A DNA stretch of 64,000 nt, taken from the NCBI GenBank assembly GCA_029008035.1, contig JAQXIY010000032.1:1-64000 (forward strand), given 5' to 3'. The translations under genes and the position numbers were made by a program. The notes under the pieces were generated by a model. The model was not told the DNA's origin and made no database searches. It worked only from the letters and a program-made list of their open reading frames with translations. Every line of letters begins with the position of its first letter. Position 1 is the first letter of the stretch. The DNA is from Lachnospiraceae bacterium. GTDB lineage: Bacteria; Bacillota; Clostridia; Lachnospirales; Lachnospiraceae. This document shows positions 7,613-17,029 of the stretch, in pieces.

Positions 7613-10450
7613 CTAGTCTGTTACTGCGTTTGTTGATGTGGAGGTGGTAATCTCACTTCCCATCAATGACTCCAGAGAAGTCTCTCCAAAATAGTAAGAC
7701 ATAATATCCGCCGCAACCTTGGATGCATTGCCGGAACTATAACCAAAAGCAATACGGGTTGCCACAGCAATTTCCGGAGAATTATATGGTGCATAACCTA
7801 TAAATAAAGCGTGGTTTGGTCTTGTCTTATCCTGCTGAGCCGTACCTGTTTTACCTGCGGCAGGAACAGATAATCCATCAAATGCTGTCAAATCCTCCAC
7901 TACGCCTCGCAATCCGCTGGAAATACTTGACCACTCCTCCCCTGTGAGAACTGAAACCTGATTCCGCACCTTGGGCTTGTATGATTCCATCACATCACCT
8001 GTCACTGCATTCTGTACATGATCCAGAAGTGTCAAATCATACACGGTGCCACGATTGGAAACGGCGGTGGCATAGCGAGCCAAAGAAATGGTCGTAAAGT
8101 TGTTGTTTGACTGTCCAATGGCGGCCATAACGGGATATTCTGTGGCAATAGAAGGCTTTGCCTCTTCAATTTCAATACCGGTTTTTGCATCCAATCCATA
8201 CATCGCTGCATATTTCTGCAGTTTCTGTATGCCGGATTCATCCTGATAATTTGAACCGCCTGCTAAGTCGTATCCCACCTGATAAAAGAAATAGTTACAG
8301 GAAACACGCAGGGCCTGAGAGACATTAATCAGGCCGTGGTTACTGGGATATGCCCAACATTTTGGCTTGTTACTCACCAATTCAAACTGCCCCAGGTCAT
8401 CAATCTGAGTAGACGTGGTAATTGTATTTTCGGCAAGACCTGCTGTTGCACTGATAATCTTATAGGTAGAACCGGGCGCTGTCTTCTGCTGTGTTGCATA
8501 GTTATACAGCGGGTTGGACAAGCTTGTGCTGAGATAATTATAATACTCTGCATCCACTGCATTGGCCAGGCGATTATTATCATACCCCGGGTAGGTGACG
8601 CATGCCAACAATTCTCCACTCTTAGAGTCGATGACAACGGCAGAGCCGGAACAAGGATCCAGAGCTAACTGTGCCGGTGTAATCTTTGAGTTTTTAATAC
8701 TATCCAACACAAAACTGTAAGCACTGATTCCGCCGGATAAAAGAGCTTCTTTCGTTCCGTCTTCATCCTTGAGTACGCCTTGCTCGAATAATATGGCACA
8801 AAGTTCATTGCCGCTTACGGAATCCTCCTGGATCAGATACTTATAAACCTTCTTTTGGAATGTACGGTCGGATTGCAAATTGGTCAACCCATAAGAAATC
8901 AATTGGTCATATAGTTCTTCCGTATCTGCATATTTTGATGTGTTGGAGTATTTGGTAATGTCAATCCAATTTTGTTCGATGGCATACATCAAATATTCAT
9001 TGACACTCAACTCTTCGTTGGTCCATTTCTGATACATTTCATCAGAATTGTCGATGGCATCAGCATCAAAGATACCTTGGGATTTTAAGGTGGTCACTAA
9101 ATAAGTGGAATACTCCTGATATTCCTTAGGCAAATCCTTGTACGCTGTAGGCGAACTTGCATGCAACTGCCCCTTTAAGGTTGCTATGACACTGTCTGCT
9201 TTCTTATTGTAGGCATGCAATACCTTCTTTTCTGTGGCAGAGGCACTTTCCTTCTCAAAGTCATCAATTTTAATTAGGTTATTATTGATGAAAGCGAAAT
9301 ACACATCATATATCGGAATTACAATGTCTGCCTCGTCACTGGTGGCATCATAAGTCTTAATGTTGGCAATTTTAGAGTACAGGATACCGGCAATTTCTTT
9401 CTCCAATGCCTTGTAAGTGGCAATCTGCAGGTTCTTATCTATGGACAGATATACATGATTTCCCGGAATGGAATCCTTCTGATCAGATACCTGAATCAAA
9501 TTACCCATGTTGTCAACATAGATTGTCTGTTCTCCTTTTTCTCCGGATAAGTATTCATTCATGTATTGTTCAATACCTGATTTACCAACAACGTCCGTTA
9601 GTTCTACCGTCTTATCCTTTTTGGACTTCTCCTTGTACTCCTCTGTAGAAATGGTTCCTGTATACCCGATAATATGAGCAAAATATTCACTGTCTACATA
9701 GTAGCGAATCGATTTTTCTTCGATATTGACACCGGTCAGCTTGTTCATGTTCTCCTTAATATAGGCAACAGAAGCATCACTCACATCGCTGGCAATTGTT
9801 GTGGCAATGTACTTTTGGAAGCTGTTCTGACCGATGTTGTAGCGCACAATGCAAATCTTATAGCGCATTTCCTCACTATAGTCTCTGGAAATATCATATC
9901 GATGCTCGCCCATAAGATAGGACATAATCTCGTCGGCAGATGCACTTTTTTCGTCAATCTTCAACTTGGAGTTATATTTCAAATCCTCTATGCTGGCGTA
10001 GCCAAAGACATCCGCACGAAAACGCTGCAATGCCGTTCCTTCTCCCTGTACAAATTCATACTTTCCCGTGGAAGAACGAATGATTCCAAAATCATTGTCA
10101 ATCTTATCTCCGTTTTTCTCAATATGATTGATGATAGTTGCTATTTCGCTGTTCAGCTTTTCATTACGGTCATCAGAACTCTCATAAGATCCGCTGTCTT
10201 CAATGGTGATGGCATATGCCAACTTATTATATGCCAAAACCTCTCCGTTTCTGTCATAAATACAGCCTCTGGCAGCATCAATAGACTCTGTCTTTTCCAC
10301 CTTCAGGTCATAGTTTGCCTGATACTGCGAACCATTGACAATCTGTAAAATAAAAAGGCGAATAATCAAGACACACGAAAAAAGAATCATGACACAGGTC
10401 ATAACCCGAAGACGGGACGAAAATATTCTGTTGAAAAAATCTCTTATCAT
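7613..10450 (-). CDS. mrdA: Penicillin-binding protein 2 (elongasome transpeptidase) with large helical insert
   Basis: This class B PBP crosslinks lateral-wall peptidoglycan with RodA. A cytoplasmic tail and one transmembrane helix lead into the pedestal/dimer domain (AARGCIYDRNGEVLA, VVGKSGIEQYMN). Catalytic motifs are SxxK in APGSTYK (about 661), SxN in SCN (717), and KTG in AGKTGTAQQ (867). At 945 aa it is well over the usual 600-700. The excess is mainly a Tyr/Asp/Lys-rich, mostly helical insert at about residues 356-591, between the pedestal and transpeptidase domains. Long PBP2 forms are known in clostridia. I chose ATG 10450, next to the mreD stop; the frame is open upstream and a TTG at 10459 is possible. 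Confidence 0.93.
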   Translation of the reverse strand: MIRDFFNRIFSSRLRVMTCVMILFSCVLIIRLFILQIVNGSQYQANYDLKVEKTESIDAARGCIYDRNGEVLAYNKLAYAITIEDSGSYESSDDRNEKLNSEIATIINHIEKNGDKIDNDFGIIRSSTGKYEFVQGEGTALQRFRADVFGYASIEDLKYNSKLKIDEKSASADEIMSYLMGEHRYDISRDYSEEMRYKICIVRYNIGQNSFQKYIATTIASDVSDASVAYIKENMNKLTGVNIEEKSIRYYVDSEYFAHIIGYTGTISTEEYKEKSKKDKTVELTDVVGKSGIEQYMNEYLSGEKGEQTIYVDNMGNLIQVSDQKDSIPGNHVYLSIDKNLQIATYKALEKEIAGILYSKIANIKTYDATSDEADIVIPIYDVYFAFINNNLIKIDDFEKESASATEKKVLHAYNKKADSVIATLKGQLHASSPTAYKDLPKEYQEYSTYLVTTLKSQGIFDADAIDNSDEMYQKWTNEELSVNEYLMYAIEQNWIDITKYSNTSKYADTEELYDQLISYGLTNLQSDRTFQKKVYKYLIQEDSVSGNELCAILFEQGVLKDEDGTKEALLSGGISAYSFVLDSIKNSKITPAQLALDPCSGSAVVIDSKSGELLACVTYPGYDNNRLANAVDAEYYNYLSTSLSNPLYNYATQQKTAPGSTYKIISATAGLAENTITTSTQIDDLGQFELVSNKPKCWAYPSNHGLINVSQALRVSCNYFFYQVGYDLAGGSNYQDESGIQKLQKYAAMYGLDAKTGIEIEEAKPSIATEYPVMAAIGQSNNNFTTISLARYATAVSNRGTVYDLTLLDHVQNAVTGDVMESYKPKVRNQVSVLTGEEWSSISSGLRGVVEDLTAFDGLSVPAAGKTGTAQQDKTRPNHALFIGYAPYNSPEIAVATRIAFGYSSGNASKVAADIMSYYFGETSLESLMGSEITTSTSTNAVTD

Positions 10451-10451
10451 A

Positions 10452-10988
10452 TCAAACAAGGTCTCTTCCACTCCTTTTCTCGTCCTTGTCAAACCATTGA
10501 TTGATTTTCAAGATGATATAGTATAGAAAAATGGACACTAATACAGTATAGACAGCTTCCGGCATGATGACATTGAAAAAATAATAACCGAAAGCAAATT
10601 GTTTGCGCACCAGAAACCAAATACCATAGATAATCAGCCCGTAAACAATGTCGCAGGTACCGATAAGCGCCAACGGAAGTTTGAGGTCATCCCCATAAAA
10701 AATCCTTTTAAACAAACCACTGAGAAAACCTATATAAAGATAAATCAAAATATACATTCCCAGATAGGAGCCGCTAAAGAAGTCAGCAAGAAGGCCACAG
10801 GAAACACCAACCCCCATACCATACTTTGTCCCACGCATCAGGCCAAAGGATGTGGTGAGAATTACAAGAAAATTAGGAACTACACCAGCCAATTCCATAT
10901 GAGGAAAGATCGTTGTCTGCAACAAATAACATGCTACAACCAACAGAAAGACAACGATAATTTGTTTAAGGAATGTTTTGATTTCCAT
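10452..10988 (-). CDS. mreD: MreD rod-shape membrane protein
   Basis: The 178-residue integral membrane protein has five or six hydrophobic helices and the MreD-type start (LLQTTIFPHMELAGVVPNFLVIL) and GLLADFFSGSYLGMYIL stretch. MreD is part of the elongasome membrane core with MreC, PBP2 and RodA. Its ATG overlaps the last base of mreC (TAATG), and its stop adjoins the mrdA start, so translation is coupled across mreC-mreD-mrdA. Confidence 0.93.
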   Translation of the reverse strand: MEIKTFLKQIIVVFLLVVACYLLQTTIFPHMELAGVVPNFLVILTTSFGLMRGTKYGMGVGVSCGLLADFFSGSYLGMYILIYLYIGFLSGLFKRIFYGDDLKLPLALIGTCDIVYGLIIYGIWFLVRKQFAFGYYFFNVIMPEAVYTVLVSIFLYYIILKINQWFDKDEKRSGRDLV

Positions 10989-11842
10989 TATTTCCCGGTC
11001 TCCTTTAAATCCAGAATAACCAGTACATCCTGCAAATGCTTAAAATCAGCCACCGGAGTTAACTTGCCGGACTTGGTCAATTTATTGGTATCATTTGAAA
11101 TCTCAGACACATATCCAATCAGCAAACCCGGAAGATACTGGTCGCTTATATTTGATGTGACCACGGAATCCCCCACAGAAACCTTGTTACTCTTATCTTC
11201 AAGTCCCGAAAACAGAATAACATTCGCGGAAGTCATGTATTTCAAACTACCTGATACAATACAATTGTCGTCTGTGGATAAAATCATTCCACTGACATTA
11301 TTGGTGTCGTCAATAATGGAGCGAACAACCGCATAGTTTTTACCGACATCTGTGACAATTCCAACAAGGCCACTGCCGGCAATCACATTCATACCCTCTT
11401 TAATGCCGTCAGAGGATCCTTTATTGATGGTAAAGGTGTCAAACCAGTTATTACTGCTACGACCAATCACCCTGGCACCGGTCTTCTTATAGTTGGAATA
11501 TTGCTTATCCAAATCATAGAGTTCCTGAAGGGTCTCCAACTCAGACTGTTCCAAACGAGTGGTGGTTATCTGACTGGAAAGTTCATCCACCTTGGCTTGT
11601 AGCTGTTCATTCTCCGCAATCAACTGTTCTTTTGTCTTGGTATCATTACTGTTGATGGAAATGATATCTCCAACGTAATCCAACCCCTTTTGCATAGGGA
11701 CAAAAATATAATTGCAAACGGAACGCAAAGGCTCACCTGCATATCCCGTAGCATAACTGGCAAACAAGAGCATAACACAAATCAATGTCAAAAACATTAA
11801 AACATATTTACTTGGTAAAGAAGATTTTCCTTTACGACGCAT
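10988..11842 (-). CDS. mreC: MreC rod-shape protein
   Basis: MreC is a 284-residue bitopic elongasome scaffold. It has a basic N-terminus, one transmembrane helix (about residues 12-30), a coiled coil (about 68-105, LIAENEQLQAKVDELSSQ), and the double beta-barrel with VIGRSSNNWFDTFTINKGSSDG and GLVGIVTDVGKNYAVVRSI. The motif MNVIAGSGLVG is typical. It sits between mreB and mreD. Confidence 0.95.
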   Translation of the reverse strand: MRRKGKSSLPSKYVLMFLTLICVMLLFASYATGYAGEPLRSVCNYIFVPMQKGLDYVGDIISINSNDTKTKEQLIAENEQLQAKVDELSSQITTTRLEQSELETLQELYDLDKQYSNYKKTGARVIGRSSNNWFDTFTINKGSSDGIKEGMNVIAGSGLVGIVTDVGKNYAVVRSIIDDTNNVSGMILSTDDNCIVSGSLKYMTSANVILFSGLEDKSNKVSVGDSVVTSNISDQYLPGLLIGYVSEISNDTNKLTKSGKLTPVADFKHLQDVLVILDLKETGK

Positions 11843-11886
11843 TACTTACTTGAATCTCCTTTTCTCGGATTTTCTACTATAAAATA

Positions 11887-12900
11887 TTATTTAAAAATTC
11901 GGGCCTTCATCTCATAGCCAAATTTCTTAAACTTACTGTCGGACAAAACTTTGTTTAAGCCTAGAACAGATGTCTCATCAGCATGTTCACTGATATTGAC
12001 CTTAATGTTGGTCACTTCTGTAAACAATTCAGCCAACTGCTGAATCTGTGCGCTTCCTCCTGTCAGATAAATACCGGAATGCACAATATCTCTGGCAAGT
12101 TCCGGAGGAACTTTCTCCAGCGCAATCTTAATGGCATTACAAAGATTGGTTAAATCGCTACGAATCCCCTCGTAAACCACAGAACTATCCACTTCCATCT
12201 CAATCGGCAAACCGCTGACCACATCACGCCCCACAATCACCATGGAGTCTTTGCGTCCAGGCATGGCACTTCCAATTTGTTCTTTTAACTGGCAGGCCGT
12301 CTTTCTTCCAATCAACAGATTATACTTGCGTTTCATATGAGTCACAATGGAATCATCTAATTGATTGCCACCGAAGGGACAAAGTTCCGTCAATACCAAT
12401 CCACCCAGAGAAATCACGGAAATCTCTGTGGTGTCTGCTCCAAAATCCACCACCATAATACCGGTGGGTTCTGTAATATCCAGTCCCATTCCCAAAGCAT
12501 CCGCCAGTGGTTTCTCGCAAAGCATCACGCTGTGTGGTCGTTGCTTAGACTTGGCAAACATATCATAGAAAGCTTTTTTCTCCACTTCTGTAATATCCGT
12601 AGGCACACATACAACAATATCTGCCCCCTTTAATTTCGCTTTGGCATTCTTTTCCAGAACTTCAAATAACATAGTCTGCATATTATCAAAATCGGCAATT
12701 ACTCCGCTGACAATAGGAAATGAAACCTGAATGGACTCCGGTGTTTTCTCATACATAGAATATGCATCATCACCATAGGCATACATCTTGTCATTATCAA
12801 CAATCGCAATGGTGTTTTTTACATTGATGACGTTCTTGGTGTTGTTACTGTAAATTTTGAGATTGTTAGTCCCCATATCGATTCCATAGCAATTACTCAT
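11887..12900 (-). CDS. mreB: MreB actin-like cell-shape protein
   Basis: This bacterial actin positions wall synthesis. The 337-residue protein has the phosphate-1 loop YGIDMGTNNLKIY, phosphate-2 MVVDFGADTTEISVISLGG, and the adenosine motif GIYLTGGSAQIQQL. A GGAG site precedes the ATG. It is the first gene of the shape operon, and a sigma-A-type promoter lies directly upstream. The sequence is somewhat divergent from classic MreB/Mbl, which is common for Lachnospiraceae. Confidence 0.93.
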   Translation of the reverse strand: MSNCYGIDMGTNNLKIYSNNTKNVINVKNTIAIVDNDKMYAYGDDAYSMYEKTPESIQVSFPIVSGVIADFDNMQTMLFEVLEKNAKAKLKGADIVVCVPTDITEVEKKAFYDMFAKSKQRPHSVMLCEKPLADALGMGLDITEPTGIMVVDFGADTTEISVISLGGLVLTELCPFGGNQLDDSIVTHMKRKYNLLIGRKTACQLKEQIGSAMPGRKDSMVIVGRDVVSGLPIEMEVDSSVVYEGIRSDLTNLCNAIKIALEKVPPELARDIVHSGIYLTGGSAQIQQLAELFTEVTNIKVNISEHADETSVLGLNKVLSDSKFKKFGYEMKARIFK

Positions 12901-12936
12901 GGATTTATCCTCCGTTTGGCTTTAATCGTACCTATT

Positions 12937-12965
12937 ATTCTAGCATAACTATATAGTGTTCACAA
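12937..12965 (-). promoter_or_regulatory. Promoter of the mreB-to-carboxypeptidase operon
   Basis: -35 TTGTGA (12965-12960), 17-nt spacer, -10 TAGAAT (12942-12937), about 37 nt before the mreB ATG. The -35 lies inside the 3' end of the PLP-enzyme gene, so the shape operon can be transcribed independently of the mutS-mutL-miaA run above it. Confidence 0.65.
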
Positions 12966-14226
12966 GATTTCTGTCGCAAAGTTTTTGCAGCGATTTCAGT
13001 ATCCCCAATTTGCCGTGATACCAGGTCAAACCGCCCTGGAAGAAAGCCGTATAAGGCTCCCGCAGCGGGCCGTCTGCGCTCAGTTCAATGGAGGAACCCT
13101 GCACAAAAGCTCCTGCAGCCATGATAACCTTGCTGTCATATCCGGGCATATCCCATGGCTCCGGTGTCACATAGCTATCCACCGGCGCAGCCGCCTGAAT
13201 CCCCTCACAAAAAGCAATCAGTCCCTCCGGTGTACCAAAGGTGATGGCCTGAATGATGTCATGTCTGGACTCGGTTCCGTTGGGGACCACACAAAAGCCT
13301 AATCGCTCATATATATTTGCCGCAAAAATAGCCGTTTTCAACGCACTATTTACAACAGTAGGCGCCATAAACAATCCTTGATAAAAGGATGAAATCACAC
13401 CAAGGGATGCCCCCACCTCCTTGCCCAATCCCGGAGATGTAAGGCGATACGCCGCATTTTCTACACATTCTTTTGTTCCCACAATATAGCCGCCGATAGG
13501 GGCCAAGCCACCGCCCAGATTCTTTATCAGGGAACCCACCATCATATCTGCTCCAACTTCCAAGGGCTCTCTCTTTTCCACAAATTCGCCGTAGCAATTG
13601 TCAACCATACAGATTACATCCGGTTTGATGCCTTTGATAAAGGCAATCAACTCTTCAATGCGGGCAATGGAAAGGGTCGGCCGAGAAGCATATCCCTTGG
13701 ATCGCTGAATGGTAACAAGCTTTGTTCTCTCATTGATTGCATTTCTGATTCCATCGAAATCAAAGGAACCATCCTCTGACAAATCCACCTGAGCATATGT
13801 CACACCATATTCTGCCAGAGAACCCTTAGAGGGGCGAATTCCAATGACTTCCTCCAGAGTGTCATAAGGTTTTCCAACCGGAGATAAAATCTCGTCTCCG
13901 GGTCTCACATTTGACATCAGTGCCAGCGCAAGAGCGTGGGTGCCACAGGTAATCTGAGGCCGAACAAGGGCAGCCTCCCCGTGAAAGCAAGTAGCGTACA
14001 CCTCCTCTAAGGTGTCCCTGCCCAAATCATTGTAGCCATATCCTGTTGTTGCCTGAAAGCACTCTGCACTTACTCGATGCTTTTGCATGGCAGCTATCAC
14101 CTTCATCTGGTTGTATTCTGCCACCTCGTCCAAGGCCTCAAAGCGCTCTTTCAACTCTTTTTCTACGTTCTGTCCAAAATCTATAACGGCATCTGAGATG
14201 CCAAGTTCCTGATACATTTTTCTCAT
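12949..14226 (-). CDS. Methionine gamma-lyase family PLP enzyme (YnbB / 'aluminium resistance' family)
   Basis: This is a fold-type I PLP-dependent enzyme of the Cys/Met-metabolism superfamily; the true substrate of the group is unsettled. The Schiff-base lysine is in VGSLIKNLGGGLAP (about residue 248). The PLP-binding TTGYGYNDLGRDTLEEVYA and VDNCYGEFVE are also family-typical. The 425-residue length is normal. The ATG at 14226 has AAGGA 9 nt upstream. It follows miaA by 18 nt, the familiar miaA-ynbB arrangement of Firmicutes. Confidence 0.88.
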   Translation of the reverse strand: MRKMYQELGISDAVIDFGQNVEKELKERFEALDEVAEYNQMKVIAAMQKHRVSAECFQATTGYGYNDLGRDTLEEVYATCFHGEAALVRPQITCGTHALALALMSNVRPGDEILSPVGKPYDTLEEVIGIRPSKGSLAEYGVTYAQVDLSEDGSFDFDGIRNAINERTKLVTIQRSKGYASRPTLSIARIEELIAFIKGIKPDVICMVDNCYGEFVEKREPLEVGADMMVGSLIKNLGGGLAPIGGYIVGTKECVENAAYRLTSPGLGKEVGASLGVISSFYQGLFMAPTVVNSALKTAIFAANIYERLGFCVVPNGTESRHDIIQAITFGTPEGLIAFCEGIQAAAPVDSYVTPEPWDMPGYDSKVIMAAGAFVQGSSIELSADGPLREPYTAFFQGGLTWYHGKLGILKSLQKLCDRNLVNTI

Positions 14227-14244
14227 GTTCTGTCTTCCTTTTAT

Positions 14245-15192
14245 TTATGAAATAATATTCTTTTCATGTAGTTGCTCTAACATATAGGACAATATCTGAT
14301 CCTTTTGATAGCCAAATTCATCTTTGGAAACCCATGTCACCTCCGGTTTATTGCGAAACCATGTGAGTTGGCGCTTGGCAAAATGCCTGGTGTCTCGCTT
14401 TATTTTGTAAATAGCCTCATCTAAGCTGATATCCCCCTCCAAATACTCCAAAAGTTCCTTGTATCCCAATCCTTGCATAGATACCAAATCTCTGGAATAT
14501 CCCATTTGATGAAGTTTTTGAACCTCCTCCAAAAGGCCTGCCTGAAGCATCAAATCCACCCGCTTATCAATATTCTCATACAGGTGTTCTCGACTGTCGT
14601 TTAAGACAAAATAGCAAAAATGATACGGGGATTCCTTCCTTCGCTCTTGTTCATTGTGCTCAGAAATCGGTCTTCCATGAAGTTCATAGTACTCTATGGC
14701 ACGTATCACCCGTTTGACGTTGTTGGGATGAATTTTTTCTGCAGAGGCAGGATCAACTTCTTTCAATCGGCGAAACAGAGCATCGCCGCCTTCCGTTTGG
14801 GCAATCTCCTCTAACCTGTGACGAATCTGATTATCCTCTTCCGCCGTAAATTCTGTGTCATATAGTAAAGCCTGAATGTAAAATCCGGTCCCACCCACAG
14901 CAATGGGAATGTGGCCGTTGGCGTAAATGCTCTCCAATGCCTTCTTGGCTCGCGCCATAAAGACAGCCACATTGAAATCTTCCGTGGGTAGCAATTCGTC
15001 CACAAGGTAATGTGGGACTCCTTGCATCTCCTCCGGGGAAATCTTGGCAGATCCAATGTCCATATAACGATATGCCTGCATGGAATCACAGGAGATAATT
15101 TCTCCTCCCACAGCCTTAGCTAATGCAATTGACAAATCTGTTTTTCCAACAGCGGTTGGTCCCGCCAAAATAATCAAAGGTGGTTTTTCCAT
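14245..15192 (-). CDS. miaA: tRNA dimethylallyltransferase
   Basis: MiaA transfers a dimethylallyl group to A37 of tRNAs reading UNN codons. The P-loop AGPTAVGKTDLSIALA, the DSMQAYRYMDIGSAK motif, VPHYLVDEL, and the GGTGFYIQALLY segment are all clear. The ATG at 15192 (residue 4 of the longest frame) has AAGGA 9 nt upstream, inside the mutL 3' end; it gives 315 aa. The upstream TTG lacks a spaced ribosome site. Confidence 0.96.
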   Translation of the reverse strand: MEKPPLIILAGPTAVGKTDLSIALAKAVGGEIISCDSMQAYRYMDIGSAKISPEEMQGVPHYLVDELLPTEDFNVAVFMARAKKALESIYANGHIPIAVGGTGFYIQALLYDTEFTAEEDNQIRHRLEEIAQTEGGDALFRRLKEVDPASAEKIHPNNVKRVIRAIEYYELHGRPISEHNEQERRKESPYHFCYFVLNDSREHLYENIDKRVDLMLQAGLLEEVQKLHQMGYSRDLVSMQGLGYKELLEYLEGDISLDEAIYKIKRDTRHFAKRQLTWFRNKPEVTWVSKDEFGYQKDQILSYMLEQLHEKNIIS

Positions 15193-15193
15193 A

Positions 15194-17029
15194 TTACACA
15201 ATCCTTCTAAATTTCTTTTCTAATTCATATTGCGAAAGAGAAATGATGGTAGGTCTGCCGTGAGGACAATGGTACGGATTGTCCAAAGAAAGCAAATCCT
15301 GAATGAGCTGTTCCACTTCCGGCATGCTGAGTCGTTGATTTCCTTTTACGGCAGCCTTACAGGACATAGACGCAACTTTTTCTAATATTACAGTGGCATC
15401 CAAACCTCTTTTTTGCCCATTGCAGTCTGATAAAATTTCCATAAAAATCTGACGATAATCCAGAGAAAACAAATTTCCGGGAACTGCCGTCAAGGCAAAC
15501 TCACTGCCGCCAAAGGAGGAAATCGCAAAACCAATCTCCTCAAAAATGTCCTGATATTCATTCAAAACCTGCTGTTCCATTTGAGATAGCGACAGGATAA
15601 CAGGAGGACTGATTTGTTGTGACGTCATAGATTTGTGATCTAATGCGTGAATCATCTTCTCATATAGTACTTTCTCATGGGCAGCATGCTGATCGATGAT
15701 ATATAATTTGTTATCGTATTCTACCAGCCAGTAGGTGTCAAACACCTGACCGATAATTCGATGTGTTTTCTTTGCCTCCTCCGACAAAAACGTAGTCTGT
15801 TCATAGGTTGTGTCCTGTCCGGATTGCTCTATTCCGGCGTAAAAATCCTGATATTTTCTCTCATAGGGAGTGTCCTTATGGATTTCTGCCGTAACTCGTT
15901 CCCTGATTTGCTGTAATTTATTTTTCTCGAATGGTTCTGCCTGTGTCACAGGAGTTTTTTTCTCCGCAACAACGACTTCTTTCACTACTTCTGTATGTGT
16001 TTGCTGCTCCTCCACAGTAATTTCAGCAATATCCTCCTTCTGAGACAGATGCTCCTTGATTGTCTCCGTAAGCATAGAGACAATGGTTGCCTCGTCATCA
16101 AAGCGCACCTCCTGTTTGGTTGGGTGTACATTTACATCCACCTTAGATGCCTTTGTATTAATAGACAACACGCAGAAAGGATATTGATGTTGCATCAAAA
16201 ATCCTGCGTAACCGGATTCTAAAGCTTTTGATAAAAGCGGACTTTTCACATAGCGCCCATTGACAAAGAAATTTTCCAGAGAACGATTTCCTCTGGCTAC
16301 TGTGGCATTTCCCATAAATCCCTCAATGTGATATTTATCATTTTCCACCGATACCGGAATGATATTGGCCGCTATCTCCTTGCCGTAAACTTGGTAAATG
16401 GTATCCCACAAGTTCCCGTTTCCGGCTGTGTGAAGCCGCTCCTTTCTGTTGGAAATAAAGGAAAAAGACACGTCTGGATTGGAGAGAGCCAGACGCTCCA
16501 TCAACTCACCGATATATCCGCCTTCTGTTATATCTGATTTAAGGAATTTCTGTCTGGCAGGGGTGTTGTAGAATAATTGATGAACCATAATGGTAGTGCC
16601 GTTGGGCGCCCCTACCTCCTCTAAGGACTTCTCCTGTGATCCCTCAATCACATAGCGACATCCCATCAACTGTTCTTCCGGTTTTGTGATCATTTCCACC
16701 ATAGAAACAGCACTGATGCTGGACAATGCCTCTCCTCGGAAACCAAGAGACTGAATATTGATAAGTTCTTCCGGCTGACGTAGTTTGGACGTGGCATGAC
16801 GCATAAAAGCCACCGCTAATTGTTCCTTGGGAATGCCACAACCATTGTCGGAAATTCGAATGTAGGATTTCCCTCCATCCTTTATCTCCACAGTAATGGC
16901 ATCCGCCCCTGCGTCTACTGCATTTTCTACCAGTTCTTTCACCACGGAGGCCGGGCGCTCCACCACTTCTCCTGCCGCAATCTGATCAATTGTCTCCTTG
17001 TCTAACAGTGCTATCTCTCGTCTTACCAT
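15194..17029 (-). CDS. mutL: DNA mismatch repair protein MutL (with endonuclease motif)
   Basis: MutL is the GHKL ATPase that couples mismatch recognition by MutS to strand removal. The N-terminal ATPase motifs are IAAGEVVERPASVVKELVEN, DNGCGI, and FRGEALSSI. The linker is about residues 330-430. The C-terminal domain carries the metal endonuclease motif DQHAAHEKVLYE plus CPHGRP. This fits a MutH-independent system in which MutL itself nicks the new strand. The start overlaps the mutS stop by 7 bp. Confidence 0.97.
   Translation of the reverse strand: MVRREIALLDKETIDQIAAGEVVERPASVVKELVENAVDAGADAITVEIKDGGKSYIRISDNGCGIPKEQLAVAFMRHATSKLRQPEELINIQSLGFRGEALSSISAVSMVEMITKPEEQLMGCRYVIEGSQEKSLEEVGAPNGTTIMVHQLFYNTPARQKFLKSDITEGGYIGELMERLALSNPDVSFSFISNRKERLHTAGNGNLWDTIYQVYGKEIAANIIPVSVENDKYHIEGFMGNATVARGNRSLENFFVNGRYVKSPLLSKALESGYAGFLMQHQYPFCVLSINTKASKVDVNVHPTKQEVRFDDEATIVSMLTETIKEHLSQKEDIAEITVEEQQTHTEVVKEVVVAEKKTPVTQAEPFEKNKLQQIRERVTAEIHKDTPYERKYQDFYAGIEQSGQDTTYEQTTFLSEEAKKTHRIIGQVFDTYWLVEYDNKLYIIDQHAAHEKVLYEKMIHALDHKSMTSQQISPPVILSLSQMEQQVLNEYQDIFEEIGFAISSFGGSEFALTAVPGNLFSLDYRQIFMEILSDCNGQKRGLDATVILEKVASMSCKAAVKGNQRLSMPEVEQLIQDLLSLDNPYHCPHGRPTIISLSQYELEKKFRRIV

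Noticed and set aside
9674-10348. 224-codon plus-strand frame
   Set aside because: Antisense to mrdA; composition is a mirror of that gene.
10599-11336. 245-codon plus-strand frame
   Set aside because: Antisense to mreC and mreD, without family resemblance.
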